Assembly: GCA_045602425.1 (NCBI GenBank)
Contig: JAZSBO010000009.1
Coordinates: 1 to 64,000 of the forward strand
Direction: 5' to 3'
Origin: RGIG9608 sp045602425
Lineage (GTDB): Bacteria; Bacteroidota; Bacteroidia; Bacteroidales; Paludibacteraceae
Length of the DNA stretch: 64,000 nucleotides
In this document: in pieces, positions 40,596-50,174 of the stretch
Layout of the letters: every line of letters begins with the position of its first letter
Position numbering within the stretch: the first letter of the stretch is position 1
Translations under genes and position numbers: made by a program
The notes under the pieces: generated by a model
Told to the model about the DNA's origin: nothing
Seen by the model: the letters and a program-made list of their open reading frames with translations, nothing else
Databases searched by the model: none

Positions 40596-42944
40596 ATGGA
40601 TACGCAAAAAAAACAAATGCTTTCGGAGATGCCAATGGGCAGCCGATGTGTCATACTGAAAGTGCACGGACACGGCGGTTTTCGGCATCGGATATTGGAA
40701 ATGGGGTTTGTACGTGGCGAAACGGTACGTGTTTTGCGTAATGCTCCGTTGCTCGATCCTGTAGAATACGAAGTGATGGGTAGCCACGTGTCGTTGCGGC
40801 GTAGCGAAGCAGCAAACATAGAGGTCGTTTCGCTCGAAGCAGGAGCTCACCCAGACAATCTTTATCATGGTACAATAGAAGAACACGTAGCCGAAGAGGT
40901 GGAGCAAAAGAGTCGCCAACTGACAGTGGCTCTTGTAGGAAATCCGAATTGCGGCAAAACCTCGTTTTTTAATTATGCCACAGGTTTACGTGAGAAAGTT
41001 GGAAACTATAGTGGCGTAACAGTCGATTCTAAAATTGGTACATTTCATCATCGTGGTTATACTATCAACCTTGTCGATTTGCCCGGAACCTATTCGCTTA
41101 CGGAATTTTCGCCCGAAGAACTTTATGTACGTTCGTTTCTTTCAGAGCAGCATCCCGATGTGGTTTTGAATATAGTAAATGCCGGCAATTTGGAGCGGAA
41201 TATGTTTCTTACAACTCAACTTATCGATCAAAATCCGCGAATGGTGATGGCATTGAATATGTATGATGAACTCGAAGCCTCTGGCGATAAACTCGACTAC
41301 GAGAGTTTGTCGAAAATGTTGGGTTTCCCGATCGTACCGATTGTTGCAAAAACGGGTAAAGGCATTGCTGATGTGCTCGAGACCATTGTTTGTGTTTACG
41401 AAGGAAGTTCTTCTCAAACTAAACATATTCATATCAATTATGGCGATGAATTGGAAACCGCCATTTTGCAAGTGAAAAATCTTTTACAAAAATCGATACA
41501 AGTAAATGTCCCTGCTCGCTATGTGGCTCTGAAATTGATAGAAGGCGATAGCATAATTGCAAAAATGTTGAATGATTTGCCCAATGCAGAAGATATAAAG
41601 CGTGTGGCAAAGTCGTGTCGTTTGCGTATAGAGAATGCTTACAACGATGACATTGCGAGCATTGTCTCCGATTTGAAATATGGTTTTATACGTGGAGCTT
41701 TGAGCGAAACACTTACACAATCTTCTTCTGATAATCGAAAATTGGGGTATGCTCTTGATACGATACTTACGAATCGTTGGCTCGGATTTCCTGTATTGAT
41801 ATTGTTTATGTGGATAATGTTTCAAACAACATTTACACTTGGAACTTATCCGCAAGAATGGCTCGAAAGCGGTGTAGCGTGGTTGGGCGATTTTGTTTCG
41901 CAACTTGTCCCCGATGGTATATTCCGCGATTTGTTAGTAGATGGAATAATAACAGGTGTTGGTGGAGTGTTGGTGTTTTTGCCGAATATTTTGATAATGT
42001 TTCTTTTTATTTCGTTGTTGGAAGACTCTGGTTACATGGCTCGTGCTGCATTTATAATGGATAGATTGATGCATAGGATGGGATTGCATGGCAAATCGTT
42101 TATCCCTTATTTGATAGGCTTTGGTTGTAGTGTTCCAGCGATAATGGCAACTCGTACACTTGAAAACAAAAAAGATCGTTTGTTGACGATGCTGACCATT
42201 CCTTTTATGTCGTGTTCGGCACGTTTGCCTGTTTATTTGCTATTGGTTTCAGCTTTCTTTTCAAAGTATCAAGGTTTAATATTGTTGGGTGTCTATATGA
42301 TAGGAGTGTTGGTTGCTGTAGTTACTGCTGCAGTTTTGAACAAAACATTGTTTAAAAACGAAACCGATCAGTTTGTTATGGAATTACCACCATATCGCAT
42401 TCCTACCGTTCGTAACACGTTGATACACATGTGGGAAAAAAGCGTGATGTATCTAAAAAAAATGGGAACGGTTATTCTTTTTGCTTCTATTGTTATTTGG
42501 GCGTTGTGTTACTTTCCGCATAAAGAAAATGCAACGACTGCCGAACAGATGGAATTCTCGTATATGGGTCAGATTGGATATGCCATAGAACCTGCAATTG
42601 AGCCTTTGGGTTTTGATTGGAAAATGGGAGTTGGACTTTTGAGTGGTTTGCCTGCAAAAGAGATTATCGTATCGTCTTTGGGTATTTTGTACGAAGATTC
42701 GGAGACTTCTTCGCTGAATGCAACATTGCGTCAGCAGTTCGATGCTATTGGTTCGCCACATCTGTCGCCGTTGAGAGCATTCTCATATATATTGTTTGTG
42801 TTGCTTTATTTTCCATGTATGGCTACGTTGGTAGCTATTGGTAAAGAAGCAGGTTGGCAATGGTCGGTTTTTGCGTTGTTTTACACTACTGCTATTGCGT
42901 GGTTGTTGTCTTTTACTGTATGGCAAATCGGAAATTTGTTTTGA
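40596..42944 (+). CDS. feoB: FeoA-FeoB fusion, ferrous iron transporter
   Basis: This is a 782-residue inner-membrane Fe(II) transporter. Residues about 1-80 form a FeoA-like SH3 domain (LEMGFVRGETVRVL, EVMGSHVSLRRSEA). The FeoB G domain follows, with P-loop GNPNCGKTS near 111-119, G3 DLPG and G4 NMYDE. The membrane part has the two Gate motifs (around GFGCSVPAIMATRT and GLLSGLPAKEIIVSSL). The FeoA-FeoB fusion is typical of Bacteroidetes. Three -7 elements and two hairpins precede it, suggesting layered control. A small cysteine-rich partner is encoded 3 bases downstream. Confidence 0.96.
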   Translation: MDTQKKQMLSEMPMGSRCVILKVHGHGGFRHRILEMGFVRGETVRVLRNAPLLDPVEYEVMGSHVSLRRSEAANIEVVSLEAGAHPDNLYHGTIEEHVAEEVEQKSRQLTVALVGNPNCGKTSFFNYATGLREKVGNYSGVTVDSKIGTFHHRGYTINLVDLPGTYSLTEFSPEELYVRSFLSEQHPDVVLNIVNAGNLERNMFLTTQLIDQNPRMVMALNMYDELEASGDKLDYESLSKMLGFPIVPIVAKTGKGIADVLETIVCVYEGSSSQTKHIHINYGDELETAILQVKNLLQKSIQVNVPARYVALKLIEGDSIIAKMLNDLPNAEDIKRVAKSCRLRIENAYNDDIASIVSDLKYGFIRGALSETLTQSSSDNRKLGYALDTILTNRWLGFPVLILFMWIMFQTTFTLGTYPQEWLESGVAWLGDFVSQLVPDGIFRDLLVDGIITGVGGVLVFLPNILIMFLFISLLEDSGYMARAAFIMDRLMHRMGLHGKSFIPYLIGFGCSVPAIMATRTLENKKDRLLTMLTIPFMSCSARLPVYLLLVSAFFSKYQGLILLGVYMIGVLVAVVTAAVLNKTLFKNETDQFVMELPPYRIPTVRNTLIHMWEKSVMYLKKMGTVILFASIVIWALCYFPHKENATTAEQMEFSYMGQIGYAIEPAIEPLGFDWKMGVGLLSGLPAKEIIVSSLGILYEDSETSSLNATLRQQFDAIGSPHLSPLRAFSYILFVLLYFPCMATLVAIGKEAGWQWSVFALFYTTAIAWLLSFTVWQIGNLF

Positions 42945-42947
42945 ACA

Positions 42948-43130
42948 ATGTGGCAAGAATATATTGTCTTTGGGATTCTTTTTTTGACGATAATTTTTAT
43001 TGGTTATCGTTTATGGAAAATGTTTCAAAACAAAGAAAATCTTGCTTGTAAAGATTGTGATTTGTATAACAATTGTCGGAAACAGTCAAAAAAAGTTCAA
43101 AATTGCACAAATCTGAAAAACAAAAAATAG
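42948..43130 (+). CDS. FeoB-associated Cys-rich membrane protein
   Basis: This is a 60-residue protein with one membrane segment (about residues 5-22) and a short tail with four cysteines (CKDCDLYNNC and a later C). This matches the FeoB-associated cysteine-rich family that replaces FeoC in many anaerobes. It begins 3 bases after the feoB stop and is therefore cotranscribed. The cysteines could bind iron or an Fe-S cluster and sense or modulate FeoB, which remains inference. Confidence 0.88.
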   Translation: MWQEYIVFGILFLTIIFIGYRLWKMFQNKENLACKDCDLYNNCRKQSKKVQNCTNLKNKK

Positions 43131-43224
43131 ACAAATGTTGTTTTATTTTTTATAGATTTTATAGAAACAATGTTTGATTAAGGAGAAAATTCTTTAATTG
43201 TTTTAAGGTTATGTAAAAATATAG

Positions 43225-43232
43225 TATTTTTG
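43225..43232 (+). promoter_or_regulatory. -7 element before pckA
   Basis: TATTTTTG matches TAnnTTTG, 48 bases before the pckA start codon. Confidence 0.5.
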
Positions 43233-43280
43233 TAACCGAGATAAATTTGAAAGATTAGTTTTATAATAAATTACAAAAAA

Positions 43281-44885
43281 ATGGCAAAATTAGATTTAAC
43301 AAAGTACGGAATCACGGGAGCTACCGAGATTGTACACAATCCTTCGTACGAACAACTTTTCGTAGAAGAAACAAAACCAGAATTGCAAGGTTTTGAAAAA
43401 GGTCAAGAAACAGAGCTAGGTGCAGTGAATGTAATGACAGGTATTTACACAGGACGTTCTCCTAAAGATAAATTTATCGTTAAAGACGCTTTCAGTGCAG
43501 ATAAAGTATGGTGGACTTCAGAAGAATATAAAAACGATAATAAACCTGTAACAGAAGAAGCATGGGCTACAATCAAAGATCTTGCTGTAAAAGAACTTTC
43601 GAACAAACGTCTTTTCGTAGTCGATGGTTTCTGTGGTGCTAATAAAGCTACTTGCTTGAAAGTACGTTTCATCGTTGAAGTTGCTTGGCAAGCTCATTTT
43701 GTAACTAATATGTTCATTCGTCCAACAGCAGAAGAACTTGAATCGTTTGAGCCAGATTTCATCGTTTACAATGCTTCTAAAGCAAAAGTTGAAAACTATG
43801 CTGAACTTGGTCTAAACTCTGATACAGCTGTTGTATTCAACTTGACTTCAAAGGAACAAGTTATCCTTAACACTTGGTATGGTGGTGAAATGAAAAAAGG
43901 GTTGTTCTCGATGATGAACTTCTTCAAACCGCTTGAAGGTATCGCTTCTATGCACTGTTCGGCTAACACTGACATGGAAGAAAAAAGCACTGCTATTTTC
44001 TTTGGTTTGTCAGGTACTGGAAAAACGACACTTTCTACTGACCCAAAACGTAAACTTATTGGTGATGACGAGCACGGTTGGGACGACGAAGGTGTATTCA
44101 ACTACGAAGGTGGTTGCTACGCAAAAGTTATTAATCTTGATAAAGAGTCTGAACCAGATATTTTCAATGCAATTAAACGCAATGCACTTCTTGAAAACGT
44201 AACTGTAGATGCAAATGGTAAGATTGATTTCACAGATAAGAGCGTAACAGAAAACACTCGCGTTTCTTACCCAATCGATCATATCCAAAATATCGTTAAG
44301 CCAGTATCGAAAGGTCCTGCTGCTAAACAAGTTATTTTCCTTTCTGCCGATGCATTTGGTGTATTGCCTCCTGTATCTATTTTGACTCCAGAGCAAGCTA
44401 AATATTATTTCTTGTCAGGTTTCACAGCTAAATTGGCAGGTACAGAACGTGGTATTACTGAACCAACTCCAACATTCTCTGCATGTTTCGGTGCTGCATT
44501 CCTTGAATTGCACCCAACAAAATATGCTGAAGAATTGGTAAAAAAAATGGAAGCTAATGGTGCTAAGGCATACTTGGTAAACACAGGTTGGAATGGTACA
44601 GGAAAACGTATCTCTATTAAAGATACTCGTGGTATTATCGATGCAATACTTGATGGTTCTATTGATAAAGCTCCTACAAAAACAATCCCAATGTTTGATT
44701 TTGTAGTTCCAACTGAACTTCCAGGAGTTGATCCAAAAATTCTTGACCCTCGCGATACATACGAATGTGCTTGCCAATGGGAAGAAAAAGCTAAAGATTT
44801 GGCTGGACGCTTTATTAAGAACTTTAATAAATATACTACTAACGATGCAGGTAAAGCTCTTGTTGCAGCTGGTCCTAAATTGTAA
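43281..44885 (+). CDS. pckA: Phosphoenolpyruvate carboxykinase (ATP)
   Basis: PckA interconverts oxaloacetate and PEP. In succinate-forming Bacteroidetes it usually runs in the carboxylating direction and conserves ATP during fermentation. The 534-residue protein has the kinase P-loop GLSGTGKTTLS (about residues 240-250), the metal and substrate region DDEHGWDDEGVFNYEGGCYAK, and the adenine-binding SGFTAKLAGTE. Codon choice is more biased than in the neighbours (for example many CGT and GCT), as expected of a highly expressed gene. It is monocistronic with its own terminator. Confidence 0.97.
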   Translation: MAKLDLTKYGITGATEIVHNPSYEQLFVEETKPELQGFEKGQETELGAVNVMTGIYTGRSPKDKFIVKDAFSADKVWWTSEEYKNDNKPVTEEAWATIKDLAVKELSNKRLFVVDGFCGANKATCLKVRFIVEVAWQAHFVTNMFIRPTAEELESFEPDFIVYNASKAKVENYAELGLNSDTAVVFNLTSKEQVILNTWYGGEMKKGLFSMMNFFKPLEGIASMHCSANTDMEEKSTAIFFGLSGTGKTTLSTDPKRKLIGDDEHGWDDEGVFNYEGGCYAKVINLDKESEPDIFNAIKRNALLENVTVDANGKIDFTDKSVTENTRVSYPIDHIQNIVKPVSKGPAAKQVIFLSADAFGVLPPVSILTPEQAKYYFLSGFTAKLAGTERGITEPTPTFSACFGAAFLELHPTKYAEELVKKMEANGAKAYLVNTGWNGTGKRISIKDTRGIIDAILDGSIDKAPTKTIPMFDFVVPTELPGVDPKILDPRDTYECACQWEEKAKDLAGRFIKNFNKYTTNDAGKALVAAGPKL

Positions 44886-44905
44886 GAAAGTTCTGTTTTA
44901 TACTG

Positions 44906-44938
44906 AAGAGAGGGTTTTTAAAAACTCTCTCTTTTTTT
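44906..44938 (+). terminator. Terminator after pckA
   Basis: AGAGAG pairs with CTCTCT, with an inner AT-rich palindrome, followed by seven T. Confidence 0.8.
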
Positions 44939-45000
44939 GTTCTTATTTGTTAAAAATGCACAAAAAACACAAAAGTGTGCAATTTTAATTTTACTTTTAT

Positions 45001-45008
45001 TACTTTTG
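45001..45008 (+). promoter_or_regulatory. -7 element before the SDR gene
   Basis: TACTTTTG matches TAnnTTTG, 28 bases before the start codon. Confidence 0.5.
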
Positions 45009-45036
45009 CACCCGATTTTTTAAAAAGATCATAAAA

Positions 45037-45849
45037 ATGACAAAATTTAAAAATGCTTGTGTATTGATAACAGGAGGTGCTTCTGGTATCGGTCGAATAA
45101 TGGGACGTGTTGCTCTCGAAAAAGGTGCAAAACAACTGATTATTTGGGATATTAACGAGAAAAACATTGATACTACCATTGCAGAATTGAAACAAATTGG
45201 CAATGTAGTTGGTTATAAAATTGATGTTTCGGATAGCGAAAAAATTGTAGAATGCTATCAACAAGTGCGAAGCAATCAAGGAATGGTTGATATTTTGATA
45301 AACTGTGCCGGCGTTGTTTTTGGGAATGAAACTTTTGACAAACAAAATATTACAAGCATTGAAAAAACTATGGACATAAACGCCACAGCTCCAATGGTGA
45401 TTGCTTTGCAAGTTTTGCCTGAAATGATTACTCGAGACAAAGGACATATTTGTAATATAGCATCTGCTGCGGGAATGATTTCTAACCCAAAAATGTCGGT
45501 GTATGCAGCAAGTAAATGGGCTGTAATTGGTTGGTCGGATTCGGTAAGAATTGAACTAAAACAGATGAAAAGCAATGTTCAAATCACAACTATTGCTCCT
45601 TATTTCATCAATACGGGAATGTTCGATGGTGTTCGTTCGCGTATTTTCCCAATATTAAAACCTAAACCTACGGTAAAGAAAATTATCCGAGCAATCGAAA
45701 AAAATAAAACTTTCAAAGGAATTCCTTTTAGTTTTCATTTCATTCGTTTTTGGCAAGCAATTTTACCTTTAGCTGTTTTCGACTTTTTCTTTGGCGAAGT
45801 AGTTGGTATATTTCATGTGATGGATAATTTTACAGGACGAAAAAATTAA
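45037..45849 (+). CDS. Short-chain dehydrogenase/reductase
   Basis: This is a 270-residue classical SDR with the cofactor motif TGGASGIGR (about residues 12-20), NCAGVV (about 88-93), catalytic Ser in IASAAGM and catalytic YAASK (about 151-155). An acidic residue (WDIN) follows the second strand, which favours NAD(H). The hydrophobic C-terminal region resembles membrane-linked SDRs of the 17-beta-HSD11/RDH type. It is cotranscribed with an aldehyde dehydrogenase 6 bases downstream, so oxidation of long-chain or lipid alcohols to acids is a reasonable guess. Confidence 0.88.
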   Translation: MTKFKNACVLITGGASGIGRIMGRVALEKGAKQLIIWDINEKNIDTTIAELKQIGNVVGYKIDVSDSEKIVECYQQVRSNQGMVDILINCAGVVFGNETFDKQNITSIEKTMDINATAPMVIALQVLPEMITRDKGHICNIASAAGMISNPKMSVYAASKWAVIGWSDSVRIELKQMKSNVQITTIAPYFINTGMFDGVRSRIFPILKPKPTVKKIIRAIEKNKTFKGIPFSFHFIRFWQAILPLAVFDFFFGEVVGIFHVMDNFTGRKN

Positions 45850-45855
45850 TTATTT

Positions 45856-47223
45856 ATGAAGCAACAAATTTCAAACATTGTTACGGCTCAACGTGAGTTT
45901 TTTTTATCTGGTGAAACACGCAATTATGAGTTCAGAAAACAACAATTAAAAATGTTGAAATCTGCTTTGAAAGAGTACGAAAAGCCGCTTTGCGAGGCGT
46001 TGTGGAAAGATTTACACAAATCGTACGAAGAGGCGATTCTTACGGAATTGAGTATTGTAACGGGCGAAATAAAAAACCATCTTTCTCACCTAAAAAAGTG
46101 GATGAAGCGGAAAAGATTTTCTACGCCAATAAAAATGTTTCCTTCGAGCAGTTATGTCGTTACCGAACCGCTTGGATGTTCATTGATTGTTTCTCCTTGG
46201 AATTATCCCGTACAATTGCTTTTGAATCCACTTGTTGGTGCAATTTCGGCAGGTTGCACGGCAATTTTGAAACCATCGCCTTACGTTCCAAACGTATCGG
46301 CAGTTTTGGCGAAAATGATTGAAAAATATTTTGACAAGAAATATATCGTTGTAATTCAAGGAAATAGAGAAGTAAACGCATTGCTTTTTGAGGAACGATT
46401 TGATATTATATTTTTCACTGGAAGCCCAGAACTTGGCAAAAAAGTAATGTTGGCTGCAGCTAAAAACTTGACGCCAGTTGTGCTTGAACTCGGCGGAAAA
46501 AGTCCTTGTATTGTTGACAAAGATGCCAACATAGAAATGGCTGCACGAAGAATTGCGTGGGGGAAAACCTTAAATGCTGGACAAACGTGCATAGCTCCTG
46601 ACTATTTGCTGATACATCGTTCTCAAAAAGAGAAATTCGTTGCTGCATTCAAAAAAGCATTGCAAAATTTGCATGGAAATGACATCGAAAAAAGTAACCA
46701 CTTTGTTCGTTTAGTAAGCGATCGTGCATTTGAACGAGTGTCATCATATTTGAAAAACGGACGAATTCTTTTAGGAGGGAAAACTAATGTTACTGAACGA
46801 TACATTGAGCCAACGTTGCTCGATGATGTTTCAGCGGATTCGCCCGTAATGCAAGAAGAAATTTTCGGTCCGGTTTTGCCTATGATTACTTTCGATTCGG
46901 AATCGGAGGTGTTACGCTTTGTAACAGAAAGAGAAAAACCATTGGCTTTCTATTATTTTGGAAACAAGAAGAAAGCGTTGGAAATAATAGGAAAAACCTC
47001 GTCAGGAGGCGCTTGCATCAATGATACGATTATGCACATTGCTAACGAAAGAATTCCTTTCGGTGGTGTAGGTAATTCTGGAATGGGTAACTACCATGGA
47101 TACAATAGTTACAAGGCTTTCTCTAACGAACGTTCGTTGGTTATTACGCCCACTTGGTTGGATTTACCTTTTAGGTATATGCCTTACAAAATGTTTGGTT
47201 TTGTGAAGAAATATTTTCTTTAA
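45856..47223 (+). CDS. Aldehyde dehydrogenase, class-3/fatty-aldehyde type
   Basis: This is a 455-residue NAD(P)-dependent aldehyde dehydrogenase. The catalytic Glu is in LELGGKSPCIV (near residue 210) and the catalytic Cys in NAGQTCIAPDY (near 244). The FFTGSPELGKKV cofactor loop is also present. The short length and hydrophobic, basic C terminus (PYKMFGFVKKYF) resemble eukaryotic fatty-aldehyde dehydrogenases, which are membrane-tethered. With the adjacent SDR it could form a two-step alcohol-to-acid route. Its last 4 bases overlap the end of the convergent lipoprotein gene. Confidence 0.93.
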   Translation: MKQQISNIVTAQREFFLSGETRNYEFRKQQLKMLKSALKEYEKPLCEALWKDLHKSYEEAILTELSIVTGEIKNHLSHLKKWMKRKRFSTPIKMFPSSSYVVTEPLGCSLIVSPWNYPVQLLLNPLVGAISAGCTAILKPSPYVPNVSAVLAKMIEKYFDKKYIVVIQGNREVNALLFEERFDIIFFTGSPELGKKVMLAAAKNLTPVVLELGGKSPCIVDKDANIEMAARRIAWGKTLNAGQTCIAPDYLLIHRSQKEKFVAAFKKALQNLHGNDIEKSNHFVRLVSDRAFERVSSYLKNGRILLGGKTNVTERYIEPTLLDDVSADSPVMQEEIFGPVLPMITFDSESEVLRFVTEREKPLAFYYFGNKKKALEIIGKTSSGGACINDTIMHIANERIPFGGVGNSGMGNYHGYNSYKAFSNERSLVITPTWLDLPFRYMPYKMFGFVKKYFL

Positions 47224-47702
47224 TAATCGATAATTTCTTCTGTATAAATACCAAAATAGGAAACAGGGTATTCGCCACATATCATATCGAATTGTAGCGA
47301 TTTCGGTTCGTTGTTATTATTATAAGTAACGATTCCTTTTAAATCGTGGATTTCCCATTTTTCGAAAGGTCCTCCCATTGCCCAAGGTATGATGTTGTTA
47401 CCACTAACATTTCCGTCTAAATCTTTTTCTACAGAAGGAATGGTCATATTTATACGCACAGGCATTTTTTCTGCAAATTTTACCTTTTTTAGAAAAATAT
47501 CGTAAAGACCTTTGTCGTTTAATGATTCGGAAAGCGTAACACGAATACCCTTGTCAATGAATTTTGAACCATCGCTATTCGTAACAATAACATCGCCTAA
47601 AAAACTTTTAGTGGATGTTTTGTCTTTGTTTATTTCGTATCCTTCACAACTTGTGAAAATATGCATTAGTAAACAAAAAATGATTGGCGTTTTGAGTCTC
47701 AT
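47220..47702 (-). CDS. Calycin-like lipoprotein
   Basis: This is a 160-residue lipoprotein (lipobox FTSC near residues 16-19) followed by a beta-rich domain of about 130 residues. The pattern resembles the calycin-like beta-barrel lipoproteins of Bacteroides, but no diagnostic motif is visible. It follows the TonB-dependent receptor by 4 bases and is probably cotranscribed, suggesting a surface partner for that receptor. The ligand is unknown. Confidence 0.72.
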   Translation of the reverse strand: MRLKTPIIFCLLMHIFTSCEGYEINKDKTSTKSFLGDVIVTNSDGSKFIDKGIRVTLSESLNDKGLYDIFLKKVKFAEKMPVRINMTIPSVEKDLDGNVSGNNIIPWAMGGPFEKWEIHDLKGIVTYNNNNEPKSLQFDMICGEYPVSYFGIYTEEIIDY

Positions 47703-47706
47703 ATAA

Positions 47707-49932
47707 TTATAAATTTAGATTTAAGTTTACACCGAATGTAATAGGTTTCCCTGATTGAAGGAATGCATTTCCCATTGATACAAAATAGAAAGTATTATAT
47801 TTTGTTGCAGTTAGGTTTTTGCCCCATAGCTCTATCGAAAAATATTTCATATTCAGAGTAATGTTAGCTGCTAATAAAGCATAAAAATGTTGTTTTATGG
47901 AATTCTCTTCATTCCAATAAATATCGCCATAAGCACTTGTATTGATATTAAAGTCGAGTGATTGTAGAATCTTATGCGTGAAGGGTATAGAATAATTTAT
48001 CGAAGCTGTAAGTGTATTAGTTGGTACGTATGGAACATATTTTTTAGCGAAATCGGATTTTCCATTGTTGTATTTTACAAATTTTGCATTTGTATAGCCA
48101 TAGTTTAGGTTTAGAGAAAAGTTTTTATAACGAAGTTTTGCAGTTAGTTCTGTGCCTAAACTTCTGCTTCTACCTGCGTTTGTCATCATTCTGCCTGTTC
48201 CTTTTGTAGGGAAAACGGTTAATTGTTGATTAAAAACTTCTATCCAAAAAAATGTTGCTTCGCCAGAGAGCGATGTTTCTCCAATATTGCCATTTGCAGA
48301 GACTCCTACTTCGACATTTACGCATCTTTCGGGTTTGTAAGTAATAACATCAGCGATTTTGTAAGAGTTTGTTTCTGAGAAATAAACTCCCATATTGTTC
48401 ATCATATTTTCCATCATCGCATTTTGTAAAATGTCGGAAAAGAGTTGCGTATTGAAACCGCCGCCTTTGTATCCTTCGGCTGCAGAGAAATATATTGCCC
48501 AATGTGATTGTTTGTACGAAATGGCTATTTTTGGCAAGGCTTCTATGTATGTTAAATGTTGTTTCCCTTTGATGTAGGTTTCTAACAATCTAAATTCGGG
48601 TTGTGTTTCAGTAAATCGGTAATGAATGGTAGAATTTGAGTTATAGGCAAAATGGCTATATTCAAAATCGAGTCGAACACCTGCTTCGAATTGCCAATTT
48701 TTTAGACGATAAAACGATGTGTGATAAATGGCAGCGTCAATATTTTGTGTAGTGAATTTACTGCCAATGACGAAATTATTTTCACTAATAAGAATTTTTG
48801 CGTCAGGAAACATTTGTGCAATACCGCTATTTGCATTTTTCAAAATCAAACTATCAATACCATCTTTTTTAAACGTTACGGGGGCATTCATTTTGTTGTG
48901 TTTATACGACAAAGAAAGCCCTGTTATCCAGTCCCAACCTTCTGTTGTTTTCTTTTTAGGCTTTAAGGATAATTCTTGTGTTGCAACGTGTTCATTTTGA
49001 TTTTGTTGCAAGGTGAAATATGACAATGGCTGATAATCTTGATCCATATTCATATTATCAAGTAAGAATTGGTAGGAAGTAGTTCCGTTGAGTTGAAATT
49101 TTTCGAAGTCGAAAGTATAAGTCAATCCTTCTAATAAATTGATGCGTTGGTATCTGCAAGAGTCGTTGTAACTAATAGGTTTTTGGGGGAAATGATACGG
49201 AAACCCTCCTTGATTAATCCAATTAAAAATTAGCGAATTTGCAAAACGACCCTGCTCTGTTTTCCATTCGGTTTTTAGTCGAGCACCTAATTCGTTCGAC
49301 CAATCACATTTTTTATTGTTGAAATTATTCTTGAAAAATCCATCTGTGTGTTTAAAATACACACTTGCTCCGATACCGATGTTGTTTTTTGTTTTGTGAT
49401 AGTGCGATAGTCGGGCGTGTACAGAATTCCCATTGCCATAGCCAACAGAAAGTCTTGTCCCTTGATACGTCAACGGAGAAAGTGTAGTAAGATTAAAAAC
49501 TCCGCCAATGGTATTTCGACCAAAAAGAGTTCCTTGAGGACCCCTATATACTTCTACAGAGCGAATGTCATATAAATCGAAATCGAAACTATTTTTATTT
49601 GCTATCCCAATGCCGTCTATATACATCCCAACAACGGGATTGTCTATGCGAGTCCCTAATCCACGAATATAGATAGAAGAGGTCATTTTTGATCCGTAAT
49701 CGGGAATGTACAGATTGGGAACGACAGCCGAGAAATCTTTTATTGCTAAACGTTTCTCTTGTTCGATACTTTTAAGAAAAAACTGTGAAACAGGTGCTGA
49801 TAAACTTTTTTGTAAGGTATTTACTCGTTGGCTTGTTATTGTTATTTCATTTAAAGTATCGTTTAGTTCGTTTTGTGTAGCAAAAAGAATTGTTGGGAAT
49901 AATATAAAAAATAAGATATATATCTTTCTCAT
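47707..49932 (-). CDS. TonB-dependent outer-membrane receptor
   Basis: This is a 741-residue receptor with a signal peptide (about 1-18), an N-terminal segment NEITITSQRVN resembling a TonB box region, and a plug domain (about 35-145). The plug shows SSIYIRGLGTRID and VEVYRGPQGTLFGRNTIGG. A 22-stranded barrel ends in Phe/Leu-rich strands (GVNLNLNL). It lacks the N-terminal carboxypeptidase-like domain of SusC proteins, and no SusD is nearby, so it resembles siderophore, haem or cobalamin receptors. The partner lipoprotein is downstream. The substrate is not evident. Confidence 0.92.
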   Translation of the reverse strand: MRKIYILFFILFPTILFATQNELNDTLNEITITSQRVNTLQKSLSAPVSQFFLKSIEQEKRLAIKDFSAVVPNLYIPDYGSKMTSSIYIRGLGTRIDNPVVGMYIDGIGIANKNSFDFDLYDIRSVEVYRGPQGTLFGRNTIGGVFNLTTLSPLTYQGTRLSVGYGNGNSVHARLSHYHKTKNNIGIGASVYFKHTDGFFKNNFNNKKCDWSNELGARLKTEWKTEQGRFANSLIFNWINQGGFPYHFPQKPISYNDSCRYQRINLLEGLTYTFDFEKFQLNGTTSYQFLLDNMNMDQDYQPLSYFTLQQNQNEHVATQELSLKPKKKTTEGWDWITGLSLSYKHNKMNAPVTFKKDGIDSLILKNANSGIAQMFPDAKILISENNFVIGSKFTTQNIDAAIYHTSFYRLKNWQFEAGVRLDFEYSHFAYNSNSTIHYRFTETQPEFRLLETYIKGKQHLTYIEALPKIAISYKQSHWAIYFSAAEGYKGGGFNTQLFSDILQNAMMENMMNNMGVYFSETNSYKIADVITYKPERCVNVEVGVSANGNIGETSLSGEATFFWIEVFNQQLTVFPTKGTGRMMTNAGRSRSLGTELTAKLRYKNFSLNLNYGYTNAKFVKYNNGKSDFAKKYVPYVPTNTLTASINYSIPFTHKILQSLDFNINTSAYGDIYWNEENSIKQHFYALLAANITLNMKYFSIELWGKNLTATKYNTFYFVSMGNAFLQSGKPITFGVNLNLNL

Positions 49933-49957
49933 TTATAGCAATCAAAAATTTTTAATG

Positions 49958-49965
49958 CAAAGATA
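49958..49965 (-). promoter_or_regulatory. -7 element before the TonB receptor gene
   Basis: The minus strand reads TATCTTTG, a match to TAnnTTTG, 25 bases before the start codon. Confidence 0.5.
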
Positions 49966-50030
49966 ATGTTGAGTATGGAATTTTTCAATCCTTATTTGTG
50001 GTGATTTTTTTTGTGAAAAAGAAATTTTTT

Positions 50031-50038
50031 TATATTTG
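50031..50038 (+). promoter_or_regulatory. -33/-7 promoter of the (CA)10 RNA
   Basis: TATATTTG matches TAnnTTTG, with TTTG at 50010-50013 placed 17 bases upstream. This is the most complete promoter in the window. Confidence 0.65.
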
Positions 50039-50107
50039 CCCTCGTATGATGAGCGTGTGCGACATATTATTCTTGAAGGAAACCCGCTGCGAGCGTAGCG
50101 AGCTTTC

Positions 50108-50127
50108 CACACACACACACACACACA
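50108..50127 (+). repeat. (CA)10 dinucleotide tract
   Basis: Ten perfect CA units lie in the transcribed, non-coding region upstream of a lipoprotein gene. Such tracts mutate by slippage and could vary between cells. Confidence 0.95.
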
Positions 50128-50174
50128 AGAAATAGGGCGTTTTGGGCGTTTTTGCCTATGCATAAGTTATACAT

